The notes beneath the pieces are model-generated. The model was not told where the DNA came from. It did not search any database and worked only from the letters and a program-made list of their open reading frames with translations. The position numbers were made by a program, and so were the translations under genes. Below are positions 52,434-61,860 of a stretch of DNA of 64,000 nucleotides, piece after piece (position 1 is the first letter of the stretch; each line of letters opens with the position of its first letter). This stretch comes from Spirochaetota bacterium (GTDB taxonomy: Bacteria; Spirochaetota; Brevinematia; Brevinematales; Brevinemataceae). The stretch spans positions 30,593 to 94,592 of the forward strand of contig JAGUQW010000012.1 of NCBI GenBank assembly GCA_030154445.1, in the 5' to 3' direction.

Positions 52434-53048
52434 ATGAATTCATTATTTATTAACAAAACTTATTCTCGAGAGCAATTAAAAGGTTTATTAGAATCAATAT
52501 TATTTGTTACAGGAAAACCAATAGAAATAGAAAAAATATGTGCATGGTTAGATTGTTCTAAAGATTCTTTAGATCTTTTAATTATAGAATTAAATAATAT
52601 GTATTTGGATAAAAACTCTGGATTTACTATTATTTCAGTAGCTAATGGATATCAATTGATGACAAATCCTTTGTATAAAGATGAATTACGAGAAATTTTT
52701 GGTTCAAAAGAAGAAAATAAACTTTCTCAGACATCAATGGAGATTTTGGCGATTATTGCCTATAAGCAACCTGTTGCTAAAGAAGATATAGACAAAATTA
52801 GAGGTGTTAATAGTTCTAGATCGTTAAATACTTTATTGGGTCATAAGTTAATTGATATTGTAGGAACAGATAGCTTATTGGATAATATTTTATATGGTAC
52901 TAGTAAAAAATTTTTAGAAATTTTTAGATTAAAAAATTTAAGTGATTTACCATCACCTGAAAGTCTAGAGTTATCAGAATTATCAGATATTATGAATTCT
53001 GTTGATAATGAATTTGATGAAAATCCTGAAGAATTATTTGAAGAATAA
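52434..53048 (+). CDS. scpB: segregation and condensation protein B
   Basis: A 204-residue double winged-helix protein. 'LLESILFVTGKPIEIEKI' opens the first winged helix, and 'LSQTSMEILAIIAYKQPVAK' with 'DIDKIRGVNSSRSLNTLL' forms the second; 'YGTSKKFLEIFRLKNLSDLP' ends the core. It acts with ScpA and SMC. An acidic tail follows. Confidence 0.95.
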   Translation: MNSLFINKTYSREQLKGLLESILFVTGKPIEIEKICAWLDCSKDSLDLLIIELNNMYLDKNSGFTIISVANGYQLMTNPLYKDELREIFGSKEENKLSQTSMEILAIIAYKQPVAKEDIDKIRGVNSSRSLNTLLGHKLIDIVGTDSLLDNILYGTSKKFLEIFRLKNLSDLPSPESLELSELSDIMNSVDNEFDENPEELFEE

Positions 53049-53202
53049 TTTTTATTTTATTTGTATATTATATAAAGAAATAAAATATATATATTTTGTT
53101 AAATCGTTCTAATATAAAGAAATAATATATATATAATAATATTTGCATTTTATTCTAAATATTGTTAGGATTAATAATAAAAATATTATAAAAGGGGGGG
53201 AG

Positions 53203-53676
53203 ATGGAAAATTTTAGACCTCCTGTAATGGATGAATTTTCAAAGCAACAAATCAAAAAAAAATATATAATTTTTTGTGTTGTTATCTTTAGTATGGTTAT
53301 ATTAATTTTTGGATCTTATTTTAGTTTTAAAAAAATAAAAATTTATTTAAATTATTTATCTGTTGAGAAAAAATATCAATTACTTAGTAATTATTATAAA
53401 GCACTTTTAAATAAAGATTCTAATAGAATAGCTCAAATTGCTCCTGAATTTTCTTTAACGAATACATATAATTTTTTAACAGTATCGGGATCTTATTCTT
53501 TATATATTTATCCAGGTATTCAAACAAATAAAAATAATTTATTATTTACTCTTATAGATAATAGTGTCAATCCTAGTGTTTCTTATATAAAAGAAGTAAC
53601 CTATAGAAAAGATACCGATAGTAGAGAAATTATTCAGTCTATAAAAGAAATAGGTATAGGCCATCAAATCAACTAA
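53203..53676 (+). CDS. hypothetical single-pass membrane protein
   Basis: A 157-residue protein from the ATG at 53203, right after a GGGGGGGAG ribosome site; an ATG at 53143 is less likely. One membrane helix at ~22-44 (IIFCVVIFSMVILIFGSYFS) is followed by a periplasmic domain with 'YKALLNKDSNRIAQIAPEFS'. No family recognised. It stands between scpB and the reductase gene. Confidence 0.5.
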   Translation: MENFRPPVMDEFSKQQIKKKYIIFCVVIFSMVILIFGSYFSFKKIKIYLNYLSVEKKYQLLSNYYKALLNKDSNRIAQIAPEFSLTNTYNFLTVSGSYSLYIYPGIQTNKNNLLFTLIDNSVNPSVSYIKEVTYRKDTDSREIIQSIKEIGIGHQIN

Positions 53677-53717
53677 AATATTATTAATTTTTATTTATTT
53701 AAGAGGAGTAAATTACC

Positions 53718-55589
53718 ATGTTTGATACGCAAGATTTATTAAGTCAAATAAACATTTATAATAAATATTCACGTTATATTGAATCAGAAAATAGAAGAGA
53801 AACATGGTATGAAATTTGTGATAGAGTTATGACTATGCATATAGAAAAATACCCACAAATGACAGATGATATTGTTAAAGCATTTTCTTTTGTATTGGAT
53901 AAAAAAGTATTACCATCTATGCGTAGTTTACAATTTGCTGGTAGACCAATTGATTTAAATCCTGCTCGATTATATAATTGTTCTTATGTGGCTGTTACAT
54001 CACATAAAGTATTTTCTGAAATTATGTTTTTATTACTTTCTGGAACTGGTGTTGGATTTTCTGTTCAACGACAGCATGTATCTCAATTACCTACTATTAA
54101 AAAAGCTTCTCGAAATATTCGTTATATGATTGGAGATAGTATAGAAGGTTGGGCAGAAGCAATTAATAAATTAGTTAAATCTTATTTAGGTTTATCAGAG
54201 ACATATCCTCATTTTGATTATAGGGATATTAGACAAAAAGGTAGTATTCTTAAAACAAGTGGTGGTAAAGCACCTGGTGCAGAACCATTAAAAGTTTGTT
54301 TAGAAAATATAGATAAAGTTTTTGCTACCAAAAAACAAGGTTCAAAACTAACTCCATTGGAAGTTCATGATATCATTTGTTTTCTTGCAGATGCAGTTTT
54401 AGCTGGTGGTATAAGAAGATCGGCAACAATTTCTTTATTCTCAAAAGATGATATAGAAATGCTTGAATGTAAAACAGGAAATTGGTGGGAAAAAAATATC
54501 CAACGAGCAAGGGCTAATAATTCTGTAATTTTAGATCGTAAAACAACATCTAAAGAAGAATTTATGGATTTATGGACAATTGTTCAAAATAGTGGTAGTG
54601 GTGAACCTGGAATATTTTTTACTGATGATTTAGAAATGGGTACAAATCCATGTGCAGAAATATCTTTATCAAATTTTGGTTTTTGTAATTTAATTGAAGT
54701 TAATGCAGGAAGTGTCACTTCTCAATTTGATCTTAATGAAAGAGTTAAAGCAGGATCTCTTATTGGTACTTTACAAGCGGGTTATACAGATTTTCATTAT
54801 TTAAGAGACGATTGGAAGCGTCAAGCTGAAAAAGATGCTCAAATCGGGGTATCGTTAACAGGTATTGCTGATGGCTCTGTTTTAAATTATAATTTACAAG
54901 ATGCTGCGAATACTGTATTACAAGAAAATACTCGTGTGGCAGATATTCTTAATATTAATCATTCTGTTCGATCAACTACAGTAAAACCAAGTGGTAATTC
55001 ATCTGTTGTACTGAAGACAAGTTCGGGTGTTCATGCTAGACATGCTCCTTACTATTGGAGAAGAATGAGAATAGGGAAATTTGAAACTATTTATGATTAC
55101 CTTTCTATCAGAGCTCCATATTTATTAGAAGATGATGTAATGAATCCATCTGAAGCTATTATTAAAGTAGCTATTAATTCACCATCTAATGCTATTTTTA
55201 GAGATGAAAGTTCCTTAGATTTTTTAGAGCGTGTAAAATACTTACATAACTCTTGGATCAAACCTGGTCATAGAGAAGGTACAAATACTAATAATGTATC
55301 TGCAACTTGTTCTATTAATGATGAGGATTGGGGAATAGTTGGAGAATGGATGTGGAATAATCGTAACAGTTATAATGGTATTTCTATGCTTCCTTATAAT
55401 GGAGGATCTTATCCTCAACTACCATTTGAAAATTGTACAGAAAAAGATTATAATGAATTTGTAGAACAAGTAAAAATTGCTTATTCTCAAGGTAGTATAA
55501 TAAATCTAGATGAAATACAAGAATTTCAAGACAACACAGATCTAAAAGGTGAAGTAGCTTGTGCTGGTGGAGCTTGTGAATTATTTTAA
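53718..55589 (+). CDS. nrdJ: class II (B12-dependent) ribonucleotide reductase
   Basis: A 623-residue monomer-type reductase, which makes deoxyribonucleotides without oxygen using adenosylcobalamin. Visible landmarks: 'LYNCSYVAV' (active-site cysteine of the redox pair), 'GTGVGFSVQRQHVSQLP', 'NPCAEISLSNFGFCNL' with the radical cysteine and its partner, 'VKPSGNSSVVL', and the C-terminal redox tail 'VACAGGACELF'. The order is like that of the Lactobacillus triphosphate reductase. No ATP-cone is present. Cobalamin supply is needed, so a B12-linked organism is implied. Confidence 0.9.
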   Translation: MFDTQDLLSQINIYNKYSRYIESENRRETWYEICDRVMTMHIEKYPQMTDDIVKAFSFVLDKKVLPSMRSLQFAGRPIDLNPARLYNCSYVAVTSHKVFSEIMFLLLSGTGVGFSVQRQHVSQLPTIKKASRNIRYMIGDSIEGWAEAINKLVKSYLGLSETYPHFDYRDIRQKGSILKTSGGKAPGAEPLKVCLENIDKVFATKKQGSKLTPLEVHDIICFLADAVLAGGIRRSATISLFSKDDIEMLECKTGNWWEKNIQRARANNSVILDRKTTSKEEFMDLWTIVQNSGSGEPGIFFTDDLEMGTNPCAEISLSNFGFCNLIEVNAGSVTSQFDLNERVKAGSLIGTLQAGYTDFHYLRDDWKRQAEKDAQIGVSLTGIADGSVLNYNLQDAANTVLQENTRVADILNINHSVRSTTVKPSGNSSVVLKTSSGVHARHAPYYWRRMRIGKFETIYDYLSIRAPYLLEDDVMNPSEAIIKVAINSPSNAIFRDESSLDFLERVKYLHNSWIKPGHREGTNTNNVSATCSINDEDWGIVGEWMWNNRNSYNGISMLPYNGGSYPQLPFENCTEKDYNEFVEQVKIAYSQGSIINLDEIQEFQDNTDLKGEVACAGGACELF

Positions 55590-55609
55590 TAAAAATTATC
55601 CTTTCTATT

Positions 55610-55643
55610 AAAAATGTTTCTATTTATAATAGAAACATTTTTT
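55610..55643 (+). terminator. terminator of nrdJ
   Basis: AAAAATGTTTCTATT and AATAGAAACATTTTT pair around a short loop, followed by more T. Confidence 0.9.
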
Positions 55644-55738
55644 TATTCAATTTTGTGCTTCAAAAAATTTAGTTTCTATTGTATTAACCGATAATTTAAT
55701 ATAATAAAGATATAATAATATTAATGGAGATATAATAA

Positions 55739-56083
55739 ATGATTAAAAATAAATTATTAATTTTATTGGTAATATTTATAGCAACTGTAATTCCAACACA
55801 TTCTGTTATACTTAAACTAACACCTTTTAGATTAAATCAGTATGTATATTATGAAATCTTATATAAAATAAGAGGTATTGCAACTACAGAATTTAAAAAT
55901 ATTAAAATAATTGAAGAAAATTCTAGTAAACTTGTATTTGAATTTAATGATCAAAGATATACTGCAAATAATCTTGTTCAAGGTTCTATCTATGTTGAAA
56001 TGCCAGAAGGATTTAAGGATAGATATTTAATACGATCTTCTGTTCCTTCAATTATATTATCACAATACGATCATAATAATTAA
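55739..56083 (+). CDS. small secreted protein of unknown function
   Basis: A 114-residue protein with a signal peptide (LLILLVIFIATVIPTHSV) and a ~90-residue beta-rich domain. No family recognised. It is converging on clpX; its stop codon is at the outer edge of the long palindrome at 56081-56135. Confidence 0.5.
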   Translation: MIKNKLLILLVIFIATVIPTHSVILKLTPFRLNQYVYYEILYKIRGIATTEFKNIKIIEENSSKLVFEFNDQRYTANNLVQGSIYVEMPEGFKDRYLIRSSVPSIILSQYDHNN

Positions 56084-56135
56084 AATAGATATAAAAAAAA
56101 GAGGTCTTAGACCTCTTTTTTTTATATCTATTTTA
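56081..56135. terminator. 55-bp near-perfect palindrome, bidirectional terminator
   Basis: Arms of 27 bases (56081-56107 and 56109-56135, with AGAGGTCT next to the centre) are exact complements around a single T. A and T runs are part of the arms. It covers the stop codons of both convergent genes and would end transcription from each side. Confidence 0.95.
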
Positions 56136-57384
56136 ATGTCTCTATTTTTACTAATTCTTGGGATAATACAACTTTATCAGTAATAGTTATTTTAGCAGGA
56201 GCAATAGAAGGTGCATCAAACATAATATCAAGCATTAATTCTTCTAATATTGCTCTCAAACCTCTAGCACCACTTTCTCTTTTTTTTGCTTTTTTTACTA
56301 TTTCTTTTAATGCACTATTTGTAAATACTAATTCAATGTTATCGTAAGATAATAATTTAGTATATTGTTTAATAATAGAATTTTTTGGTTCTACTAATAT
56401 TTTTAATAAGGCTTCTTCATCTAATTCTTTTAGTATAGTGATTACAGGGACACGGCCTATGAATTCAGGAATAAGTCCAAATTTGATGATATCATGAGGT
56501 TCTAATAAAGATAATAATTGATCATTATCTTTATTAGAATTTTCAATATTTTTAAAACCTATAGAATTTTTACCTGTGCGTTGTTTGATGATATCTTCAA
56601 TACCAACAAATGCTCCACCTAAAATAAAAAGAATATTTGTTGTATCTATCATGATTTTTGATTGATTGGGGTGTTTTCTTCCACCTTGTGGAGGTACTCC
56701 AACAACTGTACCTTCAATCATTTTTAAAAGTGCTTGTTGTACACCCTCTCCAGAAACATCTCTAGTGATAGAAATATTTTCACCTTTTCGAGCAATTTTA
56801 TCAATTTCATCAATATATATAATTCCATACTGAGCTTTTTCAACAATAGGATCCCAATTATGGATATCATCTATATTATGACCTGCTGTATTTTGTAAAA
56901 GACGCAATAATACATTTTCTACATCATCACCAACATATCCAGCCTCTGTTAAGGTTGTTGCATCAGCTATTGCAAAAGGTACATCTAATAATTTTGCAAT
57001 AGTTTTTGCAAATAATGTTTTACCAGATCCAGTAGGACCAATAAGAAGAACATTGCTTTTATCAATTTCTATATTATCTTGTGAAAGATCTAAACTAAAT
57101 ATTCTTTTATAATGATTATATACAGAAACAGATAGAACTTTTTTAGTATGATCTTGCCCAATGATATATTGATCTAAAAGATGTTTAATTTGATTTGGTT
57201 TAGGTAAAGATTCAAATTGTTCTTTAATATTAAAAGTTTTATCTTGTGCAAATTCATTAGCACGAGATAAACAGTTTTGACAGATGTAAGTATTTGTAGT
57301 AGAATCTTTATATAGTAATGTTTCATCACTATGTAATCCGCACACATTACAAGAAATATTAATATCGTTTGTTTTTTTAGCCAT
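56128..57384 (-). CDS. clpX: ATP-dependent protease ATPase subunit ClpX
   Basis: A 418-residue AAA+ unfoldase that feeds substrates (including tmRNA-tagged proteins) to ClpP. The start at 57384 has AAAGAGA upstream; an ATG at 57414 lies in clpP. It has the zinc-binding domain (CNVCG ... CQNCL), Walker A '[13 protein letters not shown]', Walker B '[11 protein letters not shown]', '[19 protein letters not shown]' and the sensor II '[16 protein letters not shown]'. The tripeptide loop for ClpP docking is 'IGFKN'-like, as in ClpX. It is next to clpP. Confidence 0.95.
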   Translation of the reverse strand: MAKKTNDINISCNVCGLHSDETLLYKDSTTNTYICQNCLSRANEFAQDKTFNIKEQFESLPKPNQIKHLLDQYIIGQDHTKKVLSVSVYNHYKRIFSLDLSQDNIEIDKSNVLLIGPTGSGKTLFAKTIAKLLDVPFAIADATTLTEAGYVGDDVENVLLRLLQNTAGHNIDDIHNWDPIVEKAQYGIIYIDEIDKIARKGENISITRDVSGEGVQQALLKMIEGTVVGVPPQGGRKHPNQSKIMIDTTNILFILGGAFVGIEDIIKQRTGKNSIGFKNIENSNKDNDQLLSLLEPHDIIKFGLIPEFIGRVPVITILKELDEEALLKILVEPKNSIIKQYTKLLSYDNIELVFTNSALKEIVKKAKKRESGARGLRAILEELMLDIMFDAPSIAPAKITITDKVVLSQELVKIETLK

Positions 57385-57394
57385 AATTTTCTCT

Positions 57395-58006
57395 TTATTT
57401 TGATGTTGATTCAATAATAGTATCGATTAATCCATATTGACACGCCTCATGAGCGGACATAAAATTATCTCTATCCATATCTTTTTCTAATGTTTTAATT
57501 GATTTTCCAGTATTTTTAGCCATAATAATATTTAACATTGAACGCATACGTAATATTTCTTGAGCTTGTATCTCGATATCAGAAGCCATTCCTTGAGCTC
57601 CACCGCTAGGTTGATGAATCATAATACGAGAATTTGGTAAAGATTTTCTTTTTCCAGGTGCTCCAGAAGATAGAATAAATGCTCCCATAGATGCAGCTTG
57701 TCCTATACAAATTGTAACAACATCGGGTTTAATAAATTGCATAGTATCATAAATAGCCATTCCAGAAGTAATAACGCCACCAGGTGAATTAATATATAAT
57801 TCAATATCTTTTTCAGGATCTTCTGCAGCTAAAAATAAGAGTTGAGATACAATTAAATTTGACATTTGATCTTCGAAAGCTCCATTCAGCATAATAATAC
57901 GCTCTTTAAGTAATCTAGAATATATATCATAAGAGCGTTCACCCCTGCCTGTTTGTTCAATAACCATAGGTACTAGCATATTTTTGGATTCTAAAAATTG
58001 AGACAT
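57395..58006 (-). CDS. clpP: ATP-dependent Clp protease proteolytic subunit
   Basis: A 203-residue serine peptidase. '[14 protein letters not shown]' holds the catalytic serine, '[14 protein letters not shown]' the histidine, and the aspartate follows in '[15 protein letters not shown]'. It forms a 14-subunit barrel with ClpX. Length and all catalytic residues are normal. It starts the clpP-clpX unit. Confidence 0.95.
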   Translation of the reverse strand: MSQFLESKNMLVPMVIEQTGRGERSYDIYSRLLKERIIMLNGAFEDQMSNLIVSQLLFLAAEDPEKDIELYINSPGGVITSGMAIYDTMQFIKPDVVTICIGQAASMGAFILSSGAPGKRKSLPNSRIMIHQPSGGAQGMASDIEIQAQEILRMRSMLNIIMAKNTGKSIKTLEKDMDRDNFMSAHEACQYGLIDTIIESTSK

Positions 58007-58107
58007 ATTTCCTCCATTATATTGTATATGTAATCTTTTAATTCTTGATATTTTATATGATTCATGATAAAATTATATAGTAATTGTTATTTACTAGGAG
58101 TTATAAT

Positions 58108-58518
58108 ATGAAAACAGCATTTATTATAATGTTTATATTCTTAGGACAAGCATATAATATTGAATTGGCTATTACTCCTATAGAACAAGCTACGGGATTA
58201 ATGTATAGAAAAGAATGGACTGAAAAATCTCAAGGAATGCTATTTATTAATAAAACTCCAAGACAAGTTTCTTTTTGGATGAAAAATACTTATTTACCAT
58301 TAACAATGTATTATTTAGATAAAAATTTTAATATTTTAGAAATTAATCACCCTATACCTTTAGATGAAAATGGAATTATATCAAAATCTGATCAAGTACA
58401 ATATATTTTTGAGTTAAATCCAAAATTAGAAATTCAAGTGACAAAAAATTGGAAAGAATTTTCTAAATTGTTAAAACAGCAATTAAAAGAAAAAGAAATT
58501 TCTAAAATTAAAAATTAA
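58108..58518 (+). CDS. DUF192-family exported protein
   Basis: A 136-residue protein from the ATG at 58108 (AGGAG well spaced). A short hydrophobic N-terminus (AFIIMFIFLGQAYN) acts as a signal. The DUF192 core is 'PIEQATGLMYRKEWTEKSQG' then 'MLFINKTPRQVSFWMKNTYL' and 'MYYLDKNFNILEIN'. The family is widespread and of unknown function. Its last bases overlap the next gene, which is on the other strand, by four. Confidence 0.8.
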   Translation: MKTAFIIMFIFLGQAYNIELAITPIEQATGLMYRKEWTEKSQGMLFINKTPRQVSFWMKNTYLPLTMYYLDKNFNILEINHPIPLDENGIISKSDQVQYIFELNPKLEIQVTKNWKEFSKLLKQQLKEKEISKIKN

Positions 58519-59282
58519 TTAGAAAGTAATCTCTCACAAGTTTCTTTTTTCCTTTTAAGTTCAGGTAAGAGTTCAGTATTATTAATAATCCTATAAATAT
58601 TTTCTAGAAAAGATATTGTTTGCATACTTTTTTTTAATATATCTTTATCATTAGAAATAGCATAAGCGTCCATATAAACTGTACTAGCTTTAGTTACCAT
58701 TTGTAAAACACAATCAAAAAGATCTTTGGTTATTCTGTAATTTGGATTTTTTAAATCTTTTAATACAATTAAAACTTTTTGAAAGTCTATATTATTAATA
58801 GAAAATCCACAAATATCTCCATAAATAATAGATATTGTAGCTATATATTTAGATGTTGAACCATATAAATTTTTTAGATTATAGCAAGATTTTTCAAGAG
58901 CTGAAATTAAATTAAAAATACGATAATTTGTTAATTCTTGTAAGTCTTTTAAATAAGATGCGGGTTTAGACAATTCTGGTGCAAGATTAACAATAAAATG
59001 TTCTTTTAATAAAAAAGTAATTTCATTAAATAATCTACGAATTTTATCAAGGATAATTTCATTATTTTTTTTAAAAAGAGATTCATAATAAGTATTATTT
59101 TGATATAATTTATCTATAATTTTTATTTTATAAGTAATTATTACAATAGTAATATAACGATTAGTATTTGCATCTTGTAATAATTGTTGAGTAAAATTTA
59201 TAATATCTATTTCAATATTTTTAAGTTCATGTTGTTGATTGAGTGAAAATTGTTCATATTCAAGCTTTTTATTATTTAACAT
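58515..59282 (-). CDS. hypothetical helical protein
   Basis: A 255-residue protein from the ATG at 59282 (AAGGTGA upstream). It is nearly all helical, with no membrane segment, and contains 'LEKSCYNLKNLYGSTSKYIA'. I recognise no family. It is divergent from the sensor kinase gene, 90 bases away, and could be related to that system, which is a guess. Confidence 0.5.
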   Translation of the reverse strand: MLNNKKLEYEQFSLNQQHELKNIEIDIINFTQQLLQDANTNRYITIVIITYKIKIIDKLYQNNTYYESLFKKNNEIILDKIRRLFNEITFLLKEHFIVNLAPELSKPASYLKDLQELTNYRIFNLISALEKSCYNLKNLYGSTSKYIATISIIYGDICGFSINNIDFQKVLIVLKDLKNPNYRITKDLFDCVLQMVTKASTVYMDAYAISNDKDILKKSMQTISFLENIYRIINNTELLPELKRKKETCERLLSN

Positions 59283-59371
59283 GATCACCTTCTTAGGTAT
59301 AAGAATATACATTTATTTATCGGAATAATAATTAAAAAATGAATTTATTATAAGTAATTATAGAGGAAATA

Positions 59372-60457
59372 ATGTTAAACAGAAATGAACGATTTCTTAA
59401 AAAAGCAATAAAGACACTTCCAAAATTACAAAAAGATGCTTTAATTGGATTGAGTAAAGAGTTAATACATGAAAAATATTCATTACTTAATATTATTGAA
59501 TTAAATCCAACAGCAATTTGTTTATACCTAGATAAACAAATTGTTTTTAAAAGTTATTTGTTTAATGAATTGACATCTGAAATTCCAAATCTAATTTTTT
59601 TATTAGATAAGATAGGGGTTCAATATATTCAAGATTGTTATAAAAAAGATAGGATTTTTAATATTGTAAAAAAAGAAATAGATCATTCAACTATTATTTA
59701 TATTACTGAATTAACTACATTTTTTACTGAAAATATGACAACAAAAACAAAAGATAGTTTATTAGCATTAGAAAATTTAGCTGCTGGTATTTCTCATGAA
59801 ATTAAAAATCCTCTTTCAGCTATTGATCTTCATACGCAGCTATTAAATTATAAAATTGATAATAATAAACTTACAGTTCCTCTTGAAATTATAACATATT
59901 TAAATATTGTAAAAAAAGAGTCTGATAGATTGTTAAAAGTATTAGATAATTTTTTGAATATAACAAGAAAATCTCAACCGATATTAGAATTCACAGAAGT
60001 ATCTCATGTAATCGATACAATTGCTAATTTATTAGAACCTGAACTTTCTTTACATAATATTATATTATCTTTTCAAATAGATACAATTCCTAAAATTTTT
60101 ACTTCACCATATATATTACAACAAGTTATTTTAGATTTAATAAGAAATTCTATAGAATCATTAGAAAATATAAAATATAAACAAATAGAAATATCTATAA
60201 AAGAATCTAATACAAAAACTCATATTATCATTTCTATAGATGATTCTGGTATAGGATTATCTATAGAATTAAAATATAAAATTTTTGATCCATATTTTAC
60301 AACTAAAAAAAATGGAACAGGATTAGGTTTAACTTTAGTAAAAAAAATGTTAGAAGAATTGAATGGAGAAATTTATATAGGGCAGAGTTCGTTAGGTGGT
60401 GCTAAGTTTGATTTATATCTTCCAATATCAAAAGAATTTAAAAAATTATTATCATAA
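59372..60457 (+). CDS. sensor histidine kinase, soluble (NtrB-like)
   Basis: A 361-residue kinase with no membrane segment. Residues ~1-125 are a sensor region of unknown type. The phospho-acceptor is in 'GISHEIKNPLSAIDLHTQLL', then the ATPase domain with N box 'DLIRNSIESLE', G1 'DDSGIGLS', F box 'FDPYFTTKK' and G2 'NGTGLGL'. The wording of the H box resembles NtrB/AtoS kinases. No response regulator gene is near, so the partner is elsewhere. A terminator follows at 60459-60495. Confidence 0.9.
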   Translation: MLNRNERFLKKAIKTLPKLQKDALIGLSKELIHEKYSLLNIIELNPTAICLYLDKQIVFKSYLFNELTSEIPNLIFLLDKIGVQYIQDCYKKDRIFNIVKKEIDHSTIIYITELTTFFTENMTTKTKDSLLALENLAAGISHEIKNPLSAIDLHTQLLNYKIDNNKLTVPLEIITYLNIVKKESDRLLKVLDNFLNITRKSQPILEFTEVSHVIDTIANLLEPELSLHNIILSFQIDTIPKIFTSPYILQQVILDLIRNSIESLENIKYKQIEISIKESNTKTHIIISIDDSGIGLSIELKYKIFDPYFTTKKNGTGLGLTLVKKMLEELNGEIYIGQSSLGGAKFDLYLPISKEFKKLLS

Positions 60458-60458
60458 A

Positions 60459-60495
60459 TAAAAAAGCATTTATATATTATAAATGCTTTTTTATT
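60459..60495. terminator. bidirectional terminator
   Basis: AAAAAGCATTTATA and TATAAATGCTTTTT pair between the convergent kinase and DHH genes. Confidence 0.9.
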
Positions 60496-61463
60496 TCTAT
60501 ATAAATATTTTTTTTAAATTCTTGTAAAGAATATTTTGATGATCTACAGCCTGCAGCTCTAATATGACCACCACCATCAAAAACTTGAGCAATTTCAGCG
60601 ACATTAATTTGATCTTTACTTCTTAATGATACAGAAATTATATTATCTTCTTTTTCTTTAAGAATAGCACATACTCTGATAGATTTTGTAGAAAGCATAA
60701 TAGGAAAAAGAATATGAGTATCATCAAAACCATCTTTAGCCATTGAAATATCATGATAAGAAAAAGACATAATAGCTATAGTATTATTATCAAACAATTC
60801 TAAATTTTCAATTCCTTTTTTTAATAATGGAATCCAAGAAATAGGATGAGTTTGATAAATATTTTGATATATTTTAAAATGATCAATATCAAACTCCATT
60901 AAATGTGCTAATACTTGATGTGTTTGTGCTGTAACTTTATTATATTGAAACAATCCTGTATCTGTTAAAATACCAACATAGATAGCAGTAGCAATTTTTT
61001 GAGTTAGAGGAATATTTAATTTTTTTATAATATTATATAATAATTCACAAGTACTACTAATATCTAATACACAATTAAAATCACCAAATAAAGGATTTGA
61101 CATGTGATGATCAATATTAATAATTTTTTGATGAGGTAAAATATAATCACAAAGTGATCCAGCTCTATCACTTTGTCCACAATCTAAAAAAGCTATAATA
61201 TCTGTTTGTTCATTTTGAATTTCATCAATTTGAGTTGAATTTAGATAATTTATATTAATATTTTCAACTATAAATAATAAATTTTTAGGAACAGGATCAA
61301 TAAGTATTATATCATAATTTAGTTTATAATGTTCACAGATATGAGCAAATGCTAACATACTACCTATAGCATCACCATCGGGATTTCTATGTGAAATAAT
61401 ACGTATATGATGTCCATTTTGTAGTATTTGTAAAAAAGTATTCAATTGATTTATAGAACTCAT
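60477..61463 (-). CDS. nrnA: DHH-family phosphoesterase (NrnA-like)
   Basis: A 328-residue enzyme that degrades short RNA pieces (nano-RNA) and, in some bacteria, pAp. The start is the ATG at 61463, seven bases after AAGGA. It has 'SHRNPDGDAIGSMLA' (first metal motif), 'FLDCGQSDRAG', 'NIDHHMSNPLFG' (DHH), 'YVGILTDTGLFQY' and the DHHA1 end 'FDGGGHIRAAG'. All motifs are intact. It follows rbfA by 16 bases, as in the rbfA-nrnA order of many bacteria. Confidence 0.9.
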   Translation of the reverse strand: MSSINQLNTFLQILQNGHHIRIISHRNPDGDAIGSMLAFAHICEHYKLNYDIILIDPVPKNLLFIVENININYLNSTQIDEIQNEQTDIIAFLDCGQSDRAGSLCDYILPHQKIINIDHHMSNPLFGDFNCVLDISSTCELLYNIIKKLNIPLTQKIATAIYVGILTDTGLFQYNKVTAQTHQVLAHLMEFDIDHFKIYQNIYQTHPISWIPLLKKGIENLELFDNNTIAIMSFSYHDISMAKDGFDDTHILFPIMLSTKSIRVCAILKEKEDNIISVSLRSKDQINVAEIAQVFDGGGHIRAAGCRSSKYSLQEFKKNIYIEIKKHL

Positions 61464-61479
61464 ATACAATTCCTTAGAA

Positions 61480-61851
61480 TTAATTATTATCTATAGGTTT
61501 TTCTAACCATACAGTAAAATATTCTTCATCTTTTACTGGTTCGAATCTTATTTCAGGACAACGGCGTAGTCCTAAATTAGAACCAGCAATAGATGAAATA
61601 TAACCAGCAGATCGTCGAAGTGCATCTAATGTTTTCACAATATCTTTTTTATCAGATCCAAAAATACGTATTTTAACATATGCTATTTCATAATCTTTAG
61701 ACATTTTAACACTTAAAACACTCGTGAGTGCATTTATACCAGGATCTTTAATATTTTTCATGATAATATCGCCAATTTCACGTTGCATATTTTTTTCATA
61801 ACGTATAATACGGCGATTTGAATTATCAGTATGGAAGGTCTTTTTTATCAT
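61480..61851 (-). CDS. rbfA: ribosome-binding factor A
   Basis: A 123-residue KH-fold protein that matures the 30S subunit. It has the 'MQREIGDIIMKNIKDPGI' start, 'VLSVKMSKDYEIAYVKIRIF' and 'GSNLGLRRCPEIRFEPVKDE'. It lies nine bases downstream of infB, the usual order infB-rbfA. Confidence 0.9.
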   Translation of the reverse strand: MIKKTFHTDNSNRRIIRYEKNMQREIGDIIMKNIKDPGINALTSVLSVKMSKDYEIAYVKIRIFGSDKKDIVKTLDALRRSAGYISSIAGSNLGLRRCPEIRFEPVKDEEYFTVWLEKPIDNN

Positions 61852-61860
61852 TTACAAACC

